Part shown: in pieces, positions 8,450 through 16,913 of the stretch
How the letters are laid out: every line of letters starts with the position of its first letter
Position numbering within the stretch: the first letter of the stretch is position 1
From: Deltaproteobacteria bacterium
Lineage (GTDB): Bacteria > Desulfobacterota > Desulfobacteria > Desulfobacterales > SpSt-501
Direction of reading: 5' to 3'
Assembly: GCA_016219005.1 (NCBI GenBank)
Contig: JACRCN010000026.1
Coordinates: 1 to 64,000 of the forward strand
Length of the DNA: 64,000 nucleotides
Program-made: the position numbers and the translations under genes
The notes under the pieces: model-generated
The model's input: only the letters and a program-made list of their open reading frames with translations
Databases searched by the model: none
What the model was told of the DNA's origin: nothing

Positions 8450-9565
8450 TCAATCTGTTCTTTGTTTTACTGCGATCGCACGCTCGTATACCAATACACG
8501 TCCTTTCTTAAGCCAGTCCATACGCACTTCGAGATCCTCTCGCCGCCTGAAACCGTTAAGAACAAACATCAGGCATAAAAGGTTCTTGTTCATCAGGGTG
8601 ATGTGGGTGGGATCGACGTCATGCTGGTTAGTAACATCCAGGAGAGTGGTGGGTGCGGGGTGAAACCTGGTGGTGACGTATACGAAATGTGAACTGATCC
8701 GGCACATGTTCTGCACCGCCAGATTGACATCAATAACTGGCAAATGCTCGAGCACCTCGCGACAGATGACCAGATCATAGGAGCAACTTGGAATTTTCAC
8801 ATCTACGATTGATGAGATGCGGATTCGCGGGCGAATCTCGTCGGTCGCCATTGCAAGAGATGACGGTGAGATGTCAAGGCCCTCCGCGTATACGCCGATT
8901 TCGTTCAGCAGGTGCATCAGATAGCCGGGACCGCATCCCATATCCATCACGCGTTGGGGGGAGAATACCTCTTTGATAACGTCAGGATGACGACCTTCTA
9001 TTTCTCTTCGACTTTCCAAGTCATAACGATCAACGGTTCTCCATGGACCCTGGAAATATTCTTGGTCGTATGCCGCTGCAGCCGGCATAGTTTGGGTTAA
9101 AACCAACTGCTCAAATGCGTTCAATGTTTCTTCCTCGGGGGGGTGAAATCTTCGGATCAGCGCGCTGGACGAATTCAACTTCGTGTCGACAAAGACCACC
9201 TCAATACCAAGTTTACGGCAAACCGAGAGTTCGTCCGGCGGTAACCTCCCCCCCCAGTCGTTTCCCTTCACAAATAGTCGCGGCCGAATGAGTCTTAAGG
9301 CTTCGACGGTCTTTTCTGTGTTAAGATAGGTGTAGGCGATTGGAGCCAGGGCATCGATTACCGCTGCGCGCTGGCGGTGAGTCAAGAGCAGCCGATGCTT
9401 TCGACTGATATATTCATCTCCATCGATGCAGCACAACACGGGAAAGCCGAATCCGGCCGCGGCCTTGAAATATGCGATATGCCCTTCATGGACAGGGTCA
9501 AATCCACCGGCAACCATGGCTGTCTTTCCGTGCAATTGCGGAAGTTGATGTGTTTCAATGATCAT
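8450..9565 (-). CDS. Cytidylyltransferase-like domain fused to a class I SAM methyltransferase
   Basis: Residues ~15-140 form a nucleotidyltransferase of the cytidylyltransferase/RfaE2 type: GGFDPVHEGHIAYFK holds the HxGH active site, and RPRLFVKGNDWGG is the second conserved loop. Residues ~165-350 form a methyltransferase: VMDMGCGPGYLMHLL is the SAM-binding glycine motif and VICREVLEHLP the following motif. The first domain would activate a phosphorylated sugar or alcohol with CMP or AMP, and the second would methylate a related substrate. Both are cytoplasmic. The fusion suggests a modified residue or chain terminator for the polysaccharide; this is inference. The gene sits just downstream of the exporter. 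Confidence 0.85.
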   Translation of the reverse strand: MIIETHQLPQLHGKTAMVAGGFDPVHEGHIAYFKAAAGFGFPVLCCIDGDEYISRKHRLLLTHRQRAAVIDALAPIAYTYLNTEKTVEALRLIRPRLFVKGNDWGGRLPPDELSVCRKLGIEVVFVDTKLNSSSALIRRFHPPEEETLNAFEQLVLTQTMPAAAAYDQEYFQGPWRTVDRYDLESRREIEGRHPDVIKEVFSPQRVMDMGCGPGYLMHLLNEIGVYAEGLDISPSSLAMATDEIRPRIRISSIVDVKIPSCSYDLVICREVLEHLPVIDVNLAVQNMCRISSHFVYVTTRFHPAPTTLLDVTNQHDVDPTHITLMNKNLLCLMFVLNGFRRREDLEVRMDWLKKGRVLVYERAIAVKQRTD

Positions 9566-9649
9566 ATACGCCTTGTGTTTTCAAGGTGCTTTGCACCGTG
9601 GATACTTTCTGTTCTGTGCGGTCTGCTCCTCGCTTCCTTTATCATCTAA

Positions 9650-10504
9650 TTATAGCGAGTCAACCGTTTCCGATTCAAACGTCATAAAGAACCATAGGCC
9701 CGATACAAATGCAATCGAAGCAAAAACAAATGGATAGACGAAGGCAAACCACTCCACTTGAATATGAGGAACAAAGGCCGCTCTAAAATTTTCCACTACA
9801 GGCGTCATAGGGTTTAATTGAATGAGGATTCGCCATTTTTCCGGTATGCGACTTACAGGATACATTACAGGAGTGAAAAACATCCATGCTTGCATGAAGT
9901 ATCGCAAAGAATAGCGCATGTCTCGCGATATGGCATCTAGAACGGAAGTCCAGAGGCTCATAGCCAGCGACATGTAAAAGGATAGAATGACGCCTACCGG
10001 AGCGGCGAGAAGCTCCCATCCAAGTGACAATACGGCTTGCCCTTTTATGAAATAGTAGTAAATCCAAACTATTGCCACATAAATCAACAGAACCGATAGA
10101 TCGATAATACCGGATGCCTGTCCGGCTATGGGAAGCATCAGTTTTGGAAAATATACTTTCTTGGTGATACCACGAACAGTTTCCATGCTTCGCGTGCTCC
10201 ATGTCAAGGCACGGTCAAAGGAAGTCCAGACGGATAGACCCAAAACGATAAACATGAGAAACGGCAATGGACCGCTATCGACCCCTAATACAGTACCAAA
10301 GAGCACGGTGTACATGAGAACCATCATGGCTGGCCGTATGACAAGCCACAGCCAACCCAACGTCGAACGCTGATATTGCTTTTCCAATATTTTGTTTGTC
10401 AAAAAGCCTAGGAGGCGTCGGTATGACCAAAGCTCCCGCATATAATTACAGATGCCGGTACTCTTCGATGTCACAATCCACTGCGCGTTGCGCTCTGTAT
10501 TCAT
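9650..10504 (-). CDS. wzm: Polysaccharide ABC transporter permease (Wzm-like)
   Basis: The 284-residue protein has about six hydrophobic helices and the ABC-2 type permease signature. FLTNKILEKQYQRSTLG is the amphipathic stretch before the first helix, and QLNPMTPVVENFRAAF is the family motif near the C-terminus. It should form the membrane channel that exports the finished undecaprenol-linked glycan across the inner membrane. Its ATG overlaps the stop of the ATPase gene by four bases, as expected for partners of one complex. The name rests on the ATPase partner with its carbohydrate-binding extension. Confidence 0.93.
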   Translation of the reverse strand: MNTERNAQWIVTSKSTGICNYMRELWSYRRLLGFLTNKILEKQYQRSTLGWLWLVIRPAMMVLMYTVLFGTVLGVDSGPLPFLMFIVLGLSVWTSFDRALTWSTRSMETVRGITKKVYFPKLMLPIAGQASGIIDLSVLLIYVAIVWIYYYFIKGQAVLSLGWELLAAPVGVILSFYMSLAMSLWTSVLDAISRDMRYSLRYFMQAWMFFTPVMYPVSRIPEKWRILIQLNPMTPVVENFRAAFVPHIQVEWFAFVYPFVFASIAFVSGLWFFMTFESETVDSL

Positions 10505-11796
10505 TGCAAGGTCTCTGAAGGGCCGTTCGTCTCGCCACTGAACTCGTATTCAACCTCAAACCGCGGGTCAGCCACCCAGTGCTTAGGCGCTGAAAGACCT
10601 TGTTCGCGAATCTTTTGAAAACGATCTTCAGGGTCAGAAACTGGAATGCTGATCGCGTTACCTAATTTTGCAACATGCCAGTGGCCATCGTCAAAACAAA
10701 AAACACTCACATTGGCGGTGTAAACATCATCTACCAGAAGACGAGCAGGAATCTTCACCCAGCAGAAATAAAGACCGGAACGTTCGGGTGTGAAAGGTTC
10801 CGGCCGTGAACCGAACACGACAATGCCGCGATGATAGACGTCCGCATTAACGGCGTATTTCAGACCGGCGCAGTTGACCTGAAAGGGAATTTTAAGCCAG
10901 AAATCTTCATTAAGGGAGACGATACCTTTTATCTCCCGCATAGATGAGGTTATCTCAGGGTCAAGAATCACGGTATATTCGTTACGTGACATGACTTCAT
11001 CGCGGGACAATCGGCGAACTCGGCTTTGTTGGGCAGCATATTGCTCATATGCGATTATCATTTCCTCGGGGTAGCCCTCGTCGATAAGGCGACCTTGAAC
11101 AATGAATAAGGCGCGCTGAGTGATGTTTCGAATAGCCTGCATATCATGAGAGACAAATAGCAGTGTGGTCCCCTGCTTTGATATCTCGGCAATTCGTTCC
11201 TCGCACCGGTTGCGAAATCTGAGGTCACCGACGGCCAGAATTTCATCTGCCAAGATTATGTTGGGTTCAAGGTTGACGGCTATCGAAAAGGATAACCGAA
11301 TAGCCATTCCACTTGAAAATTTACCCAATGGGAGATCTGCAAACCGCTCCAGTTCCGCCCATTCCAATATGGAATCCATCCTGCAATGAATCGCCGATAC
11401 AGAGATGCCAAACAGAGCACCGCTGAGATAGATGTTCTCTCTTGCAGTAAGATCTTTGTTGAAGGCCGCACCTGCTTCAAGCAGCGGAACCAGCCGCCCC
11501 TTGCCTCTTACCACTCCCCGTGTCGGGAAAGTTACTCTGGATAATATTTTAAGCAATGTTGACTTACCGGCACCATTGGGACCGATGATTCCAAGAGATT
11601 CTCCTGTGCGGACTTTGAATGATATGTTATCTAACGCCAGAATTTCTCGCACGGGTCGACGTTGTGCCGGTGCATGTCCCCGTAACCGCTTGACGGCATT
11701 TAGTGCGAACTGGGCAAGAAAATGGCCCTGTGGTTTGAAGACGCGGTAAAGCTTGGATATCGAATCAATTTCGAGTGAGTAATCGTTGGTGGTCAT
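10501..11796 (-). CDS. wzt: Polysaccharide ABC transporter ATPase with C-terminal carbohydrate-binding domain (Wzt-like)
   Basis: Residues 72-80 are the Walker A motif GPNGAGKST, FSSGMA at 160-165 is the ABC signature, ILADE at 181-185 is Walker B and H217 is the switch histidine. After about residue 250 the protein continues for ~180 residues as a beta-rich domain (Wzt_C type). In characterised O-antigen exporters this domain binds the modified end of the glycan. That points to export of a chain with a recognisable terminal modification and fits the methyltransferases nearby. The 136-base AT-rich leader upstream (11797-11932) may hold a promoter, but no convincing -35/-10 pair was seen. Confidence 0.95.
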   Translation of the reverse strand: MTTNDYSLEIDSISKLYRVFKPQGHFLAQFALNAVKRLRGHAPAQRRPVREILALDNISFKVRTGESLGIIGPNGAGKSTLLKILSRVTFPTRGVVRGKGRLVPLLEAGAAFNKDLTARENIYLSGALFGISVSAIHCRMDSILEWAELERFADLPLGKFSSGMAIRLSFSIAVNLEPNIILADEILAVGDLRFRNRCEERIAEISKQGTTLLFVSHDMQAIRNITQRALFIVQGRLIDEGYPEEMIIAYEQYAAQQSRVRRLSRDEVMSRNEYTVILDPEITSSMREIKGIVSLNEDFWLKIPFQVNCAGLKYAVNADVYHRGIVVFGSRPEPFTPERSGLYFCWVKIPARLLVDDVYTANVSVFCFDDGHWHVAKLGNAISIPVSDPEDRFQKIREQGLSAPKHWVADPRFEVEYEFSGETNGPSETLQ

Positions 11797-11932
11797 GAAA
11801 TTCGCTTTTGGTCTGGATTCATTCTTCAGTTGCTTAAAAAGAATGTGACTAATTCCTCATAAATTTGATGAATAGTCTATAGTGCGATATTCAAATGAAA
11901 CAGAATTAATTTTATTTATACTAGTTCTGTCT

Positions 11933-12934
11933 CTACACTCGGTCAAAGTAATTGTTGCGGGTTTTTGCGCGAGCAAGATCTTTTTTTTGTCGCTGAGCCA
12001 ACTTGAATCCATACTGCGATAAAGTGTTACAAATCAACGCTTCTTCATCAAGCGAAGAGGCTTCGAACATAAGCCCCTGTATACGGGGATCGGTTAAAGT
12101 TCGTTTCGCTCCGGTTATGATTTTTGTTTCAATGCCGTCAACGTCGACTTTTATGTGAGTCGGGAACGGCAATCCCAGAACGCGAATCAAATCATCAAGC
12201 GCAAACGCGGCTTGCTGCAAAATCGCCTTTGGCTTGAATGCCGCTCCCTTCACATCAATCGGCTCCCCGAATACGCTTTCTGCACTTCCGGTCATGAGTT
12301 TGCGATAGTTGAACAAGCCGATCATGGTCTTATCTGCAATTCCGCAGTTCAATGGGATAATTAATTCCCCCAACCGATTCGTTATGATGTTTTGTGCAAG
12401 CGCAACAAAATTATGATAGGCAGGTTCGATACTAACAATGTGTTTGATACGGCCATGCTGCGCTGCCGCGACAAGACTAAAGGCACCGATATTTGCGCCG
12501 ATGTCGTAGAATACACTGCCATCGGGCATTGCTTCGATCCAAGCGATTGTTTCTGGCTCCTTTCTACAGTAATGAAGCCCAACCAACAGTTCGTTTTGGC
12601 TACGGACGCCTATGCTGATCTTTTGATGGGCATAATCCAAGTCTCGGGTGCGGCGAAATATATCAGCGATGGCAACAAATTGTTCATCTGACAATCGATC
12701 AAGACTATGAACAATGATGTCACGCAGTATCTCTTGAGAGGGCTTGTCATGCGATAGCGCGTCTATGGCGGCTTGCGCTGCTTGGGCAAAAACTGCGGGG
12801 GGAGGCTGTTTTTCCCTTGCGCTATTGCTCTCAACAAAGGTGGCTTTCGCCTTGACATAGATTTTTTGGTACAGCATCTTTGCTGCAGACGCAATACTCG
12901 CTTGGCGACCGAATTTCATCTCATGTGTCCTCAT
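11933..12934 (-). CDS. FkbM-family SAM-dependent methyltransferase
   Basis: The C-terminal two thirds follow the FkbM pattern. DGSVFYDIGANIGAFSLVAA is the SAM-binding motif, HIVSIEPAYHNFVALAQNI follows, and HIKVDVDGIETKIITGAKR carries the typical KVDVDGxE motif. The first ~100 residues are a helical extension. Enzymes of this family methylate hydroxyl groups of sugars or polyketides in the cytoplasm. It lies just upstream of the exporter genes, so a methylated glycan residue is a reasonable inference. Confidence 0.88.
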   Translation of the reverse strand: MRTHEMKFGRQASIASAAKMLYQKIYVKAKATFVESNSAREKQPPPAVFAQAAQAAIDALSHDKPSQEILRDIIVHSLDRLSDEQFVAIADIFRRTRDLDYAHQKISIGVRSQNELLVGLHYCRKEPETIAWIEAMPDGSVFYDIGANIGAFSLVAAAQHGRIKHIVSIEPAYHNFVALAQNIITNRLGELIIPLNCGIADKTMIGLFNYRKLMTGSAESVFGEPIDVKGAAFKPKAILQQAAFALDDLIRVLGLPFPTHIKVDVDGIETKIITGAKRTLTDPRIQGLMFEASSLDEEALICNTLSQYGFKLAQRQKKDLARAKTRNNYFDRV

Positions 12935-13043
12935 GTCAAGTATTAGCAGTTTTCAAGGAAGCACGAATACCACTCTACCATTTCAGCATGAATAAACAGA
13001 TGAAGAAACCGTTGTGGTGAGCTTTTCTTTGTGTTCGCTCAGT

Positions 13044-14174
13044 TTAAGGCAGATGCACTATCTTTGGGTTGCTACCGATCAGATGCCTATATTCGTACAA
13101 AGAACCCCTTTTTGCCGGTCTTTCAGGAGGTCTCCTGCAAAAAAACATGGGTATCCGTCGAACAAGTGCGGGGATATTGATTGTTCGCGACAATAAAAGC
13201 CGTTGATTGGGAGGTGGAAAATTCAGACTGGTGTAAGGTATCGGCAATACGGTAATTTCCAGTAGTTTATAAAAACGTTTCATGAGCACTCCTACCGCTG
13301 ATAACTCCTTATTGTGTTTCGAGCGATCTCGATTGTGACTGTAAAATACCGGGCAGCCGAGTTCTGATAACCGCTGTAAATATGCTAACACCTGATCGGT
13401 CGTCATCTCTTGAAACGACACCATATTGATCCCCAAATCGATTTTCGCCAACTCCACATTGCGGAATTGATAATGCGGTAGCAGTACAAAATCGTATTTG
13501 AGAAGGTCCGTCTTCAAGATTGACAACGGCCCGTCTCCATATATAAAAAACCGAGCATCCGGAAAAGCTGTCTTGAGATAAGTCCCGGAAAAAAGAAAGG
13601 TTTGCGGCAGATCTATCACCACGTAGGTTAGATTAGGCATGATCTTTTTGAGCTGATAAGCAAAACCGCCCCATCCTGCACCAATTTCCACGGCAACGGA
13701 TCGTCCGGAACCTGGAGGATCCCGCAGGTAGTCGAGAAGTCCGCCTTGATCCATTGCAATCAGTGATTCATAGAACTTGAGTGTGTCGATATTGACCTTC
13801 ACTCCGTTGATATCGTGCCCAAACCCGCCGAGCAGAGAGGATTCCGGAACAAAAAGGTTCTTGTGGTCTAATCTGCGAAGGGCGTTCAATTTGTTCAAAA
13901 AAGCACCAGCCTGGTGCGAATGATGGCGACGGTACTCATAAGAGCGCAAGCCGGTAATGTGGTAGCAGTGCTCGCGCAGTTTTTGGATGATGATCGGTGA
14001 TGCATCGAGCATATAGTCAAAACCAGCCAATTCCTCGCTCCAGTACCGGCTGGGGAGGTGCTCTTGATTGCTGGCTTCCCTCATCATCGACAAGACTCGT
14101 TCACGAACGACGAGGTAGTTCTGGTAGGCGGCTTCGCTTCGGGCGGATTCGATGTAGGCGTTTATCTCTTCCAA
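13044..14174 (-). CDS. Putative sugar O-methyltransferase
   Basis: The 376-residue protein matches the layout of putative sugar O-methyltransferases of lipopolysaccharide loci. A helical N-terminal third includes PSRYWSEELAGFDYML. The SAM-binding motif VAVEIGAGWGGFAYQL is near residue 180, with YVVIDLPQTFLFSGTYL downstream. GINMVSFQEMTTDQV near residue 255 is where such proteins place their substrate loop. The C-terminus is basic. It is a separate gene from the FkbM and TylF enzymes, giving three methyltransferase genes plus one fused domain within 8 kb. The target hydroxyl is unknown. Confidence 0.8.
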   Translation of the reverse strand: MEEINAYIESARSEAAYQNYLVVRERVLSMMREASNQEHLPSRYWSEELAGFDYMLDASPIIIQKLREHCYHITGLRSYEYRRHHSHQAGAFLNKLNALRRLDHKNLFVPESSLLGGFGHDINGVKVNIDTLKFYESLIAMDQGGLLDYLRDPPGSGRSVAVEIGAGWGGFAYQLKKIMPNLTYVVIDLPQTFLFSGTYLKTAFPDARFFIYGDGPLSILKTDLLKYDFVLLPHYQFRNVELAKIDLGINMVSFQEMTTDQVLAYLQRLSELGCPVFYSHNRDRSKHNKELSAVGVLMKRFYKLLEITVLPIPYTSLNFPPPNQRLLLSRTINIPALVRRIPMFFCRRPPERPAKRGSLYEYRHLIGSNPKIVHLP

Positions 14175-14240
14175 GCGGCTTTTCCCTTACGATAAGAAGT
14201 TCAATGAAGATCACCATGCCTTTTGGGGGCGCTGGCGGAA

Positions 14241-15851
14241 TTATACAGCCTTGGGAATCGATTTATCTTCGGGTGAAGATATCATGTTGCTTCTCTTCAA
14301 TGCACCCCTTTTCGTGGGATGAAGGGGGGAGGCCTCGATCGATCGCCGGATCCTTTCAGGTATCCTGCTGGGTGATATTCCACTGGCAATGCCTTCGATC
14401 GCAATTGCGCCAGCATATCCGGCAGATACCTCACGGCCGAAGGGGCGTATAAAGTTATTTATAAATTTTTGTCGTGCCTCTTTTTTGGGATCCAACCGGT
14501 GCAGAATGAGCTTGCGTATGAGTTCCACAAGGTCTGACGGGCAATCACTCATGTAAACCGCGTCCGAATTAGTTAGGTACTGGAAATGCTCCGCGAGCCG
14601 TTGCGTTTTTCGATACTTCTCCGTCATCACAGTGAACACCGGCCGATCCGCGATGAGCGCATCCAACATGCCTGAGGTATTGATCCCGACGACGGCTTCG
14701 CAATGCGTGAGCGAACTGAAGAAATCGCGCTGAGCCTCTTCCGACTCGGGCAGCGCCCCGTGTTTGGGCCAGACAGAGATTCCTTCACTTTCAATTTGTT
14801 CATAAATCTTATAATTGGCGGGATGCGGTCGGATCAGCAGGCCGAGGGTGCGTATTGCAGCATCGCTGTGCGTCCGTATTTCTTTTGCGATTGCCCCTAC
14901 CAGCCAAGTCTCATCCTTAGCAATATTTCGGGAGGACCCTAGATACAGAATAAATCGCTTGTGGTTAGGTAATCCAACTCGCTCTATGAATGCTCCCTTA
15001 TTCAAAATCAAATTGTCGGGGTCGAACCATTTGTCAAAAAACGGAGATCCTATGATCAAGACTCGTCGATGGCGCGCTCCATGCACCCTGACAGCTTCTT
15101 TAGAGTGCGCATGGTTCCATGATAGAATCACGTCGGGAAGGACGTGAAATATGCCTTTTGTGGTTAAATTATCCCAACTGAGTACGGGGATAACGCTCGG
15201 TATTCCCATGCGCTTGGCTGCTTTAACATATTCGATTTCCTCTGAAAACCGCATGTTTCCGGGAGTGCCAACGATTACATCCGGCTTGCGTTCCCCTAAA
15301 TCCTTAGCGATGAAAGCGTCTGGCGGTACCAACCTTTCTAACCCGGCCAGCGAAACGCCTGTCAACCATAAGCCCAAAACCCATCTGAAAAACGGATTCT
15401 CTAACCATCTTCGAAAAGGCTCTGGCAGATAGCCTTGCCACCGTTTAATGTAAAAGTCGGACTGCTCCGGACGACGTAGATAACTCGAAACAGTCCGCAA
15501 TTCGCGCGATCCAAAAAGGATCTTCCGCCATTTGTCAGAGCGCCGCCTACTCCAATCAAATTGGAGCTCAGGTAAGTCACGCAATGCACACCTCAGAGCA
15601 TCATCGGACTGATTCTTGCTCCAGCCTTCATCAAATAGCACCGTGACGGCATGCCCTCTATCGATCAGCGCTCGTACAATGGATTCGAAATATGAAAAGT
15701 GGTAGACGGATCGTCCTGCAAACAGCACCCGCAGTGGGCGCGGCTTGTCCTCAATCGCTCTCTGTACGGCGGGAACACCAGCGGGTGAATACGTCGAATC
15801 TTTCAGGCTAGTATCAGTATGGGATGAAAAAGAATAGTCAGACACAGGCAT
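14241..15851 (-). CDS. GT-B-like surface polysaccharide transferase, paralogue of the 936-aa protein's N-module
   Basis: The 536-residue protein has an N-terminal Rossmann start (PLRVLFAGRSVYHFSYFES), the motif LSWDNLTTKG near residue 245, GLLIRPHPANY, VVGINTSGMLDALIA near residue 400 and NNFIRPFGREV near residue 475. The same ordered motifs occur in the N-terminal half of the protein encoded at 3473-6283, so both belong to one family. The ATG follows the TylF-type gene's TAG after a single base, so translation is likely coupled. It is probably a cytoplasmic transferase using a nucleotide sugar or CDP-polyol; the donor is unknown. Confidence 0.75.
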   Translation of the reverse strand: MPVSDYSFSSHTDTSLKDSTYSPAGVPAVQRAIEDKPRPLRVLFAGRSVYHFSYFESIVRALIDRGHAVTVLFDEGWSKNQSDDALRCALRDLPELQFDWSRRRSDKWRKILFGSRELRTVSSYLRRPEQSDFYIKRWQGYLPEPFRRWLENPFFRWVLGLWLTGVSLAGLERLVPPDAFIAKDLGERKPDVIVGTPGNMRFSEEIEYVKAAKRMGIPSVIPVLSWDNLTTKGIFHVLPDVILSWNHAHSKEAVRVHGARHRRVLIIGSPFFDKWFDPDNLILNKGAFIERVGLPNHKRFILYLGSSRNIAKDETWLVGAIAKEIRTHSDAAIRTLGLLIRPHPANYKIYEQIESEGISVWPKHGALPESEEAQRDFFSSLTHCEAVVGINTSGMLDALIADRPVFTVMTEKYRKTQRLAEHFQYLTNSDAVYMSDCPSDLVELIRKLILHRLDPKKEARQKFINNFIRPFGREVSAGYAGAIAIEGIASGISPSRIPERIRRSIEASPLHPTKRGALKRSNMISSPEDKSIPKAV

Positions 15852-15852
15852 C

Positions 15853-16671
15853 CTATCTTTTGATAATCAAAAGCTGCTCGGTTTGCATCTGCCACATTTG
15901 GTACGGCGCAAGCTTATCGAGAATTTCATTTACTCCTTTAGTTACGCCTGGACACTTCCCGGCACCAAAATCGTCTAATAGCAGGATTCCACTCGCCGCC
16001 AAACGTGGCATGAGCTGCAAAATACAACGCTTTGTCGTTAAGTAGGTATCGACGTCAACATGGCAGAAACTGATTTTGCCGTCAGGGAGCTTACCGATGT
16101 TTTCAAAAAATTCCCCCTTGTGAACAACAACTCCCTTGAAATCCAAAAGATAGTTGACAACGTCTTGGTAGCTCGTATCAGAAAACATTCCCTTTGCATG
16201 ATAGGGATCCTTCTTGTGATCAAGGACGGATAGAGGGTGACCTTCAAAGGTATCAAAAGCATGAAGCGGAATATCTTCTCCCGTAAAGTGCCGCATAGCT
16301 GCAGAAATAAAATATGCGCTTCCACCTCTGTAGCTTCCGACTTCCACCATGGGCAGCTTCAAGTGACGCACGTTATACAATGCCTGCCAAATAACAAATA
16401 AGCGCTGGAACCGGAGGAGTGTTCGATTCTCGCTGATCACTTTCTCGGAAAAACGCCGAAATACGTCTAGATCCAAAGCGAGTTTGGCTTCCACACACGG
16501 TAGGTCGGTGATACGCGATGGATCCACATACAGGTAGTCCTGCTTTTTCTCGGCTATAAAAAGTCCTGCTTTTTGAGCAAAGTCATGAGCCAAGTTAGCA
16601 TAACCGAGATACCTCGAAGCAAAGTAAACTATTCTTTGAAGTGTTGATTCTATCAAAAAATTCATTCTCAT
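15853..16671 (-). CDS. TylF/MycF-family sugar O-methyltransferase
   Basis: The 272-residue protein shows the TylF/MycF pattern. LPMVEVGSYRGGSAYFISAA is the SAM-binding motif, LHAFDTFEGHP follows with the conserved acidic residue, ISFCHVDVDTYLTTKRC holds the metal-binding Asp cluster, and GILLLDDFGAGKCPGV the later Asp pair. The family methylates sugar hydroxyls with Mg2+ and SAM. The gene abuts the downstream transferase (one base between stop and start). Its 5' end lies right beside a truncated transposase, so the original upstream region was probably replaced. Confidence 0.88.
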   Translation of the reverse strand: MRMNFLIESTLQRIVYFASRYLGYANLAHDFAQKAGLFIAEKKQDYLYVDPSRITDLPCVEAKLALDLDVFRRFSEKVISENRTLLRFQRLFVIWQALYNVRHLKLPMVEVGSYRGGSAYFISAAMRHFTGEDIPLHAFDTFEGHPLSVLDHKKDPYHAKGMFSDTSYQDVVNYLLDFKGVVVHKGEFFENIGKLPDGKISFCHVDVDTYLTTKRCILQLMPRLAASGILLLDDFGAGKCPGVTKGVNEILDKLAPYQMWQMQTEQLLIIKR

Positions 16672-16690
16672 TTTGAGACCTTCTGCTCCT

Positions 16691-16873
16691 CACTTCGCAT
16701 CCCGCATACCCGCAGATCGCCTGGATCCCAACCCCTGCAGCTTCCTTTAACGCCCCGCTTAGAATCTGAAACAGATACTTCGCTACCCATACAACATGAT
16801 ACTGACAATGCCACAGCGTGTGTGATAACTTACGAAACGTGCCATGATCAATCTTGATTCTCGTAGTGCGCCG
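16691..16873 (-). pseudogene. Truncated IS200/IS605-family TnpA transposase
   Basis: Reading the minus strand from 16873, an open frame gives SHTLWHCQYHVVWVAKY and then AICGYAGCEV. These are the N-terminal strands of the Y1 HUH transposase that mobilises IS200-type single-strand elements. The frame breaks off after CEV at about 16691 and runs into the leader of the TylF-type gene. The catalytic HUH motif and the tyrosine are therefore missing. An in-frame TGA at 16874 and the absence of an ATG at the 5' side show that it is dead. It marks a past insertion and deletion in the polysaccharide locus. Confidence 0.8.
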
Positions 16874-16913
16874 TCATTATAATACTTTAAAAACCGCACT
16901 GTCGAAGATCAGC

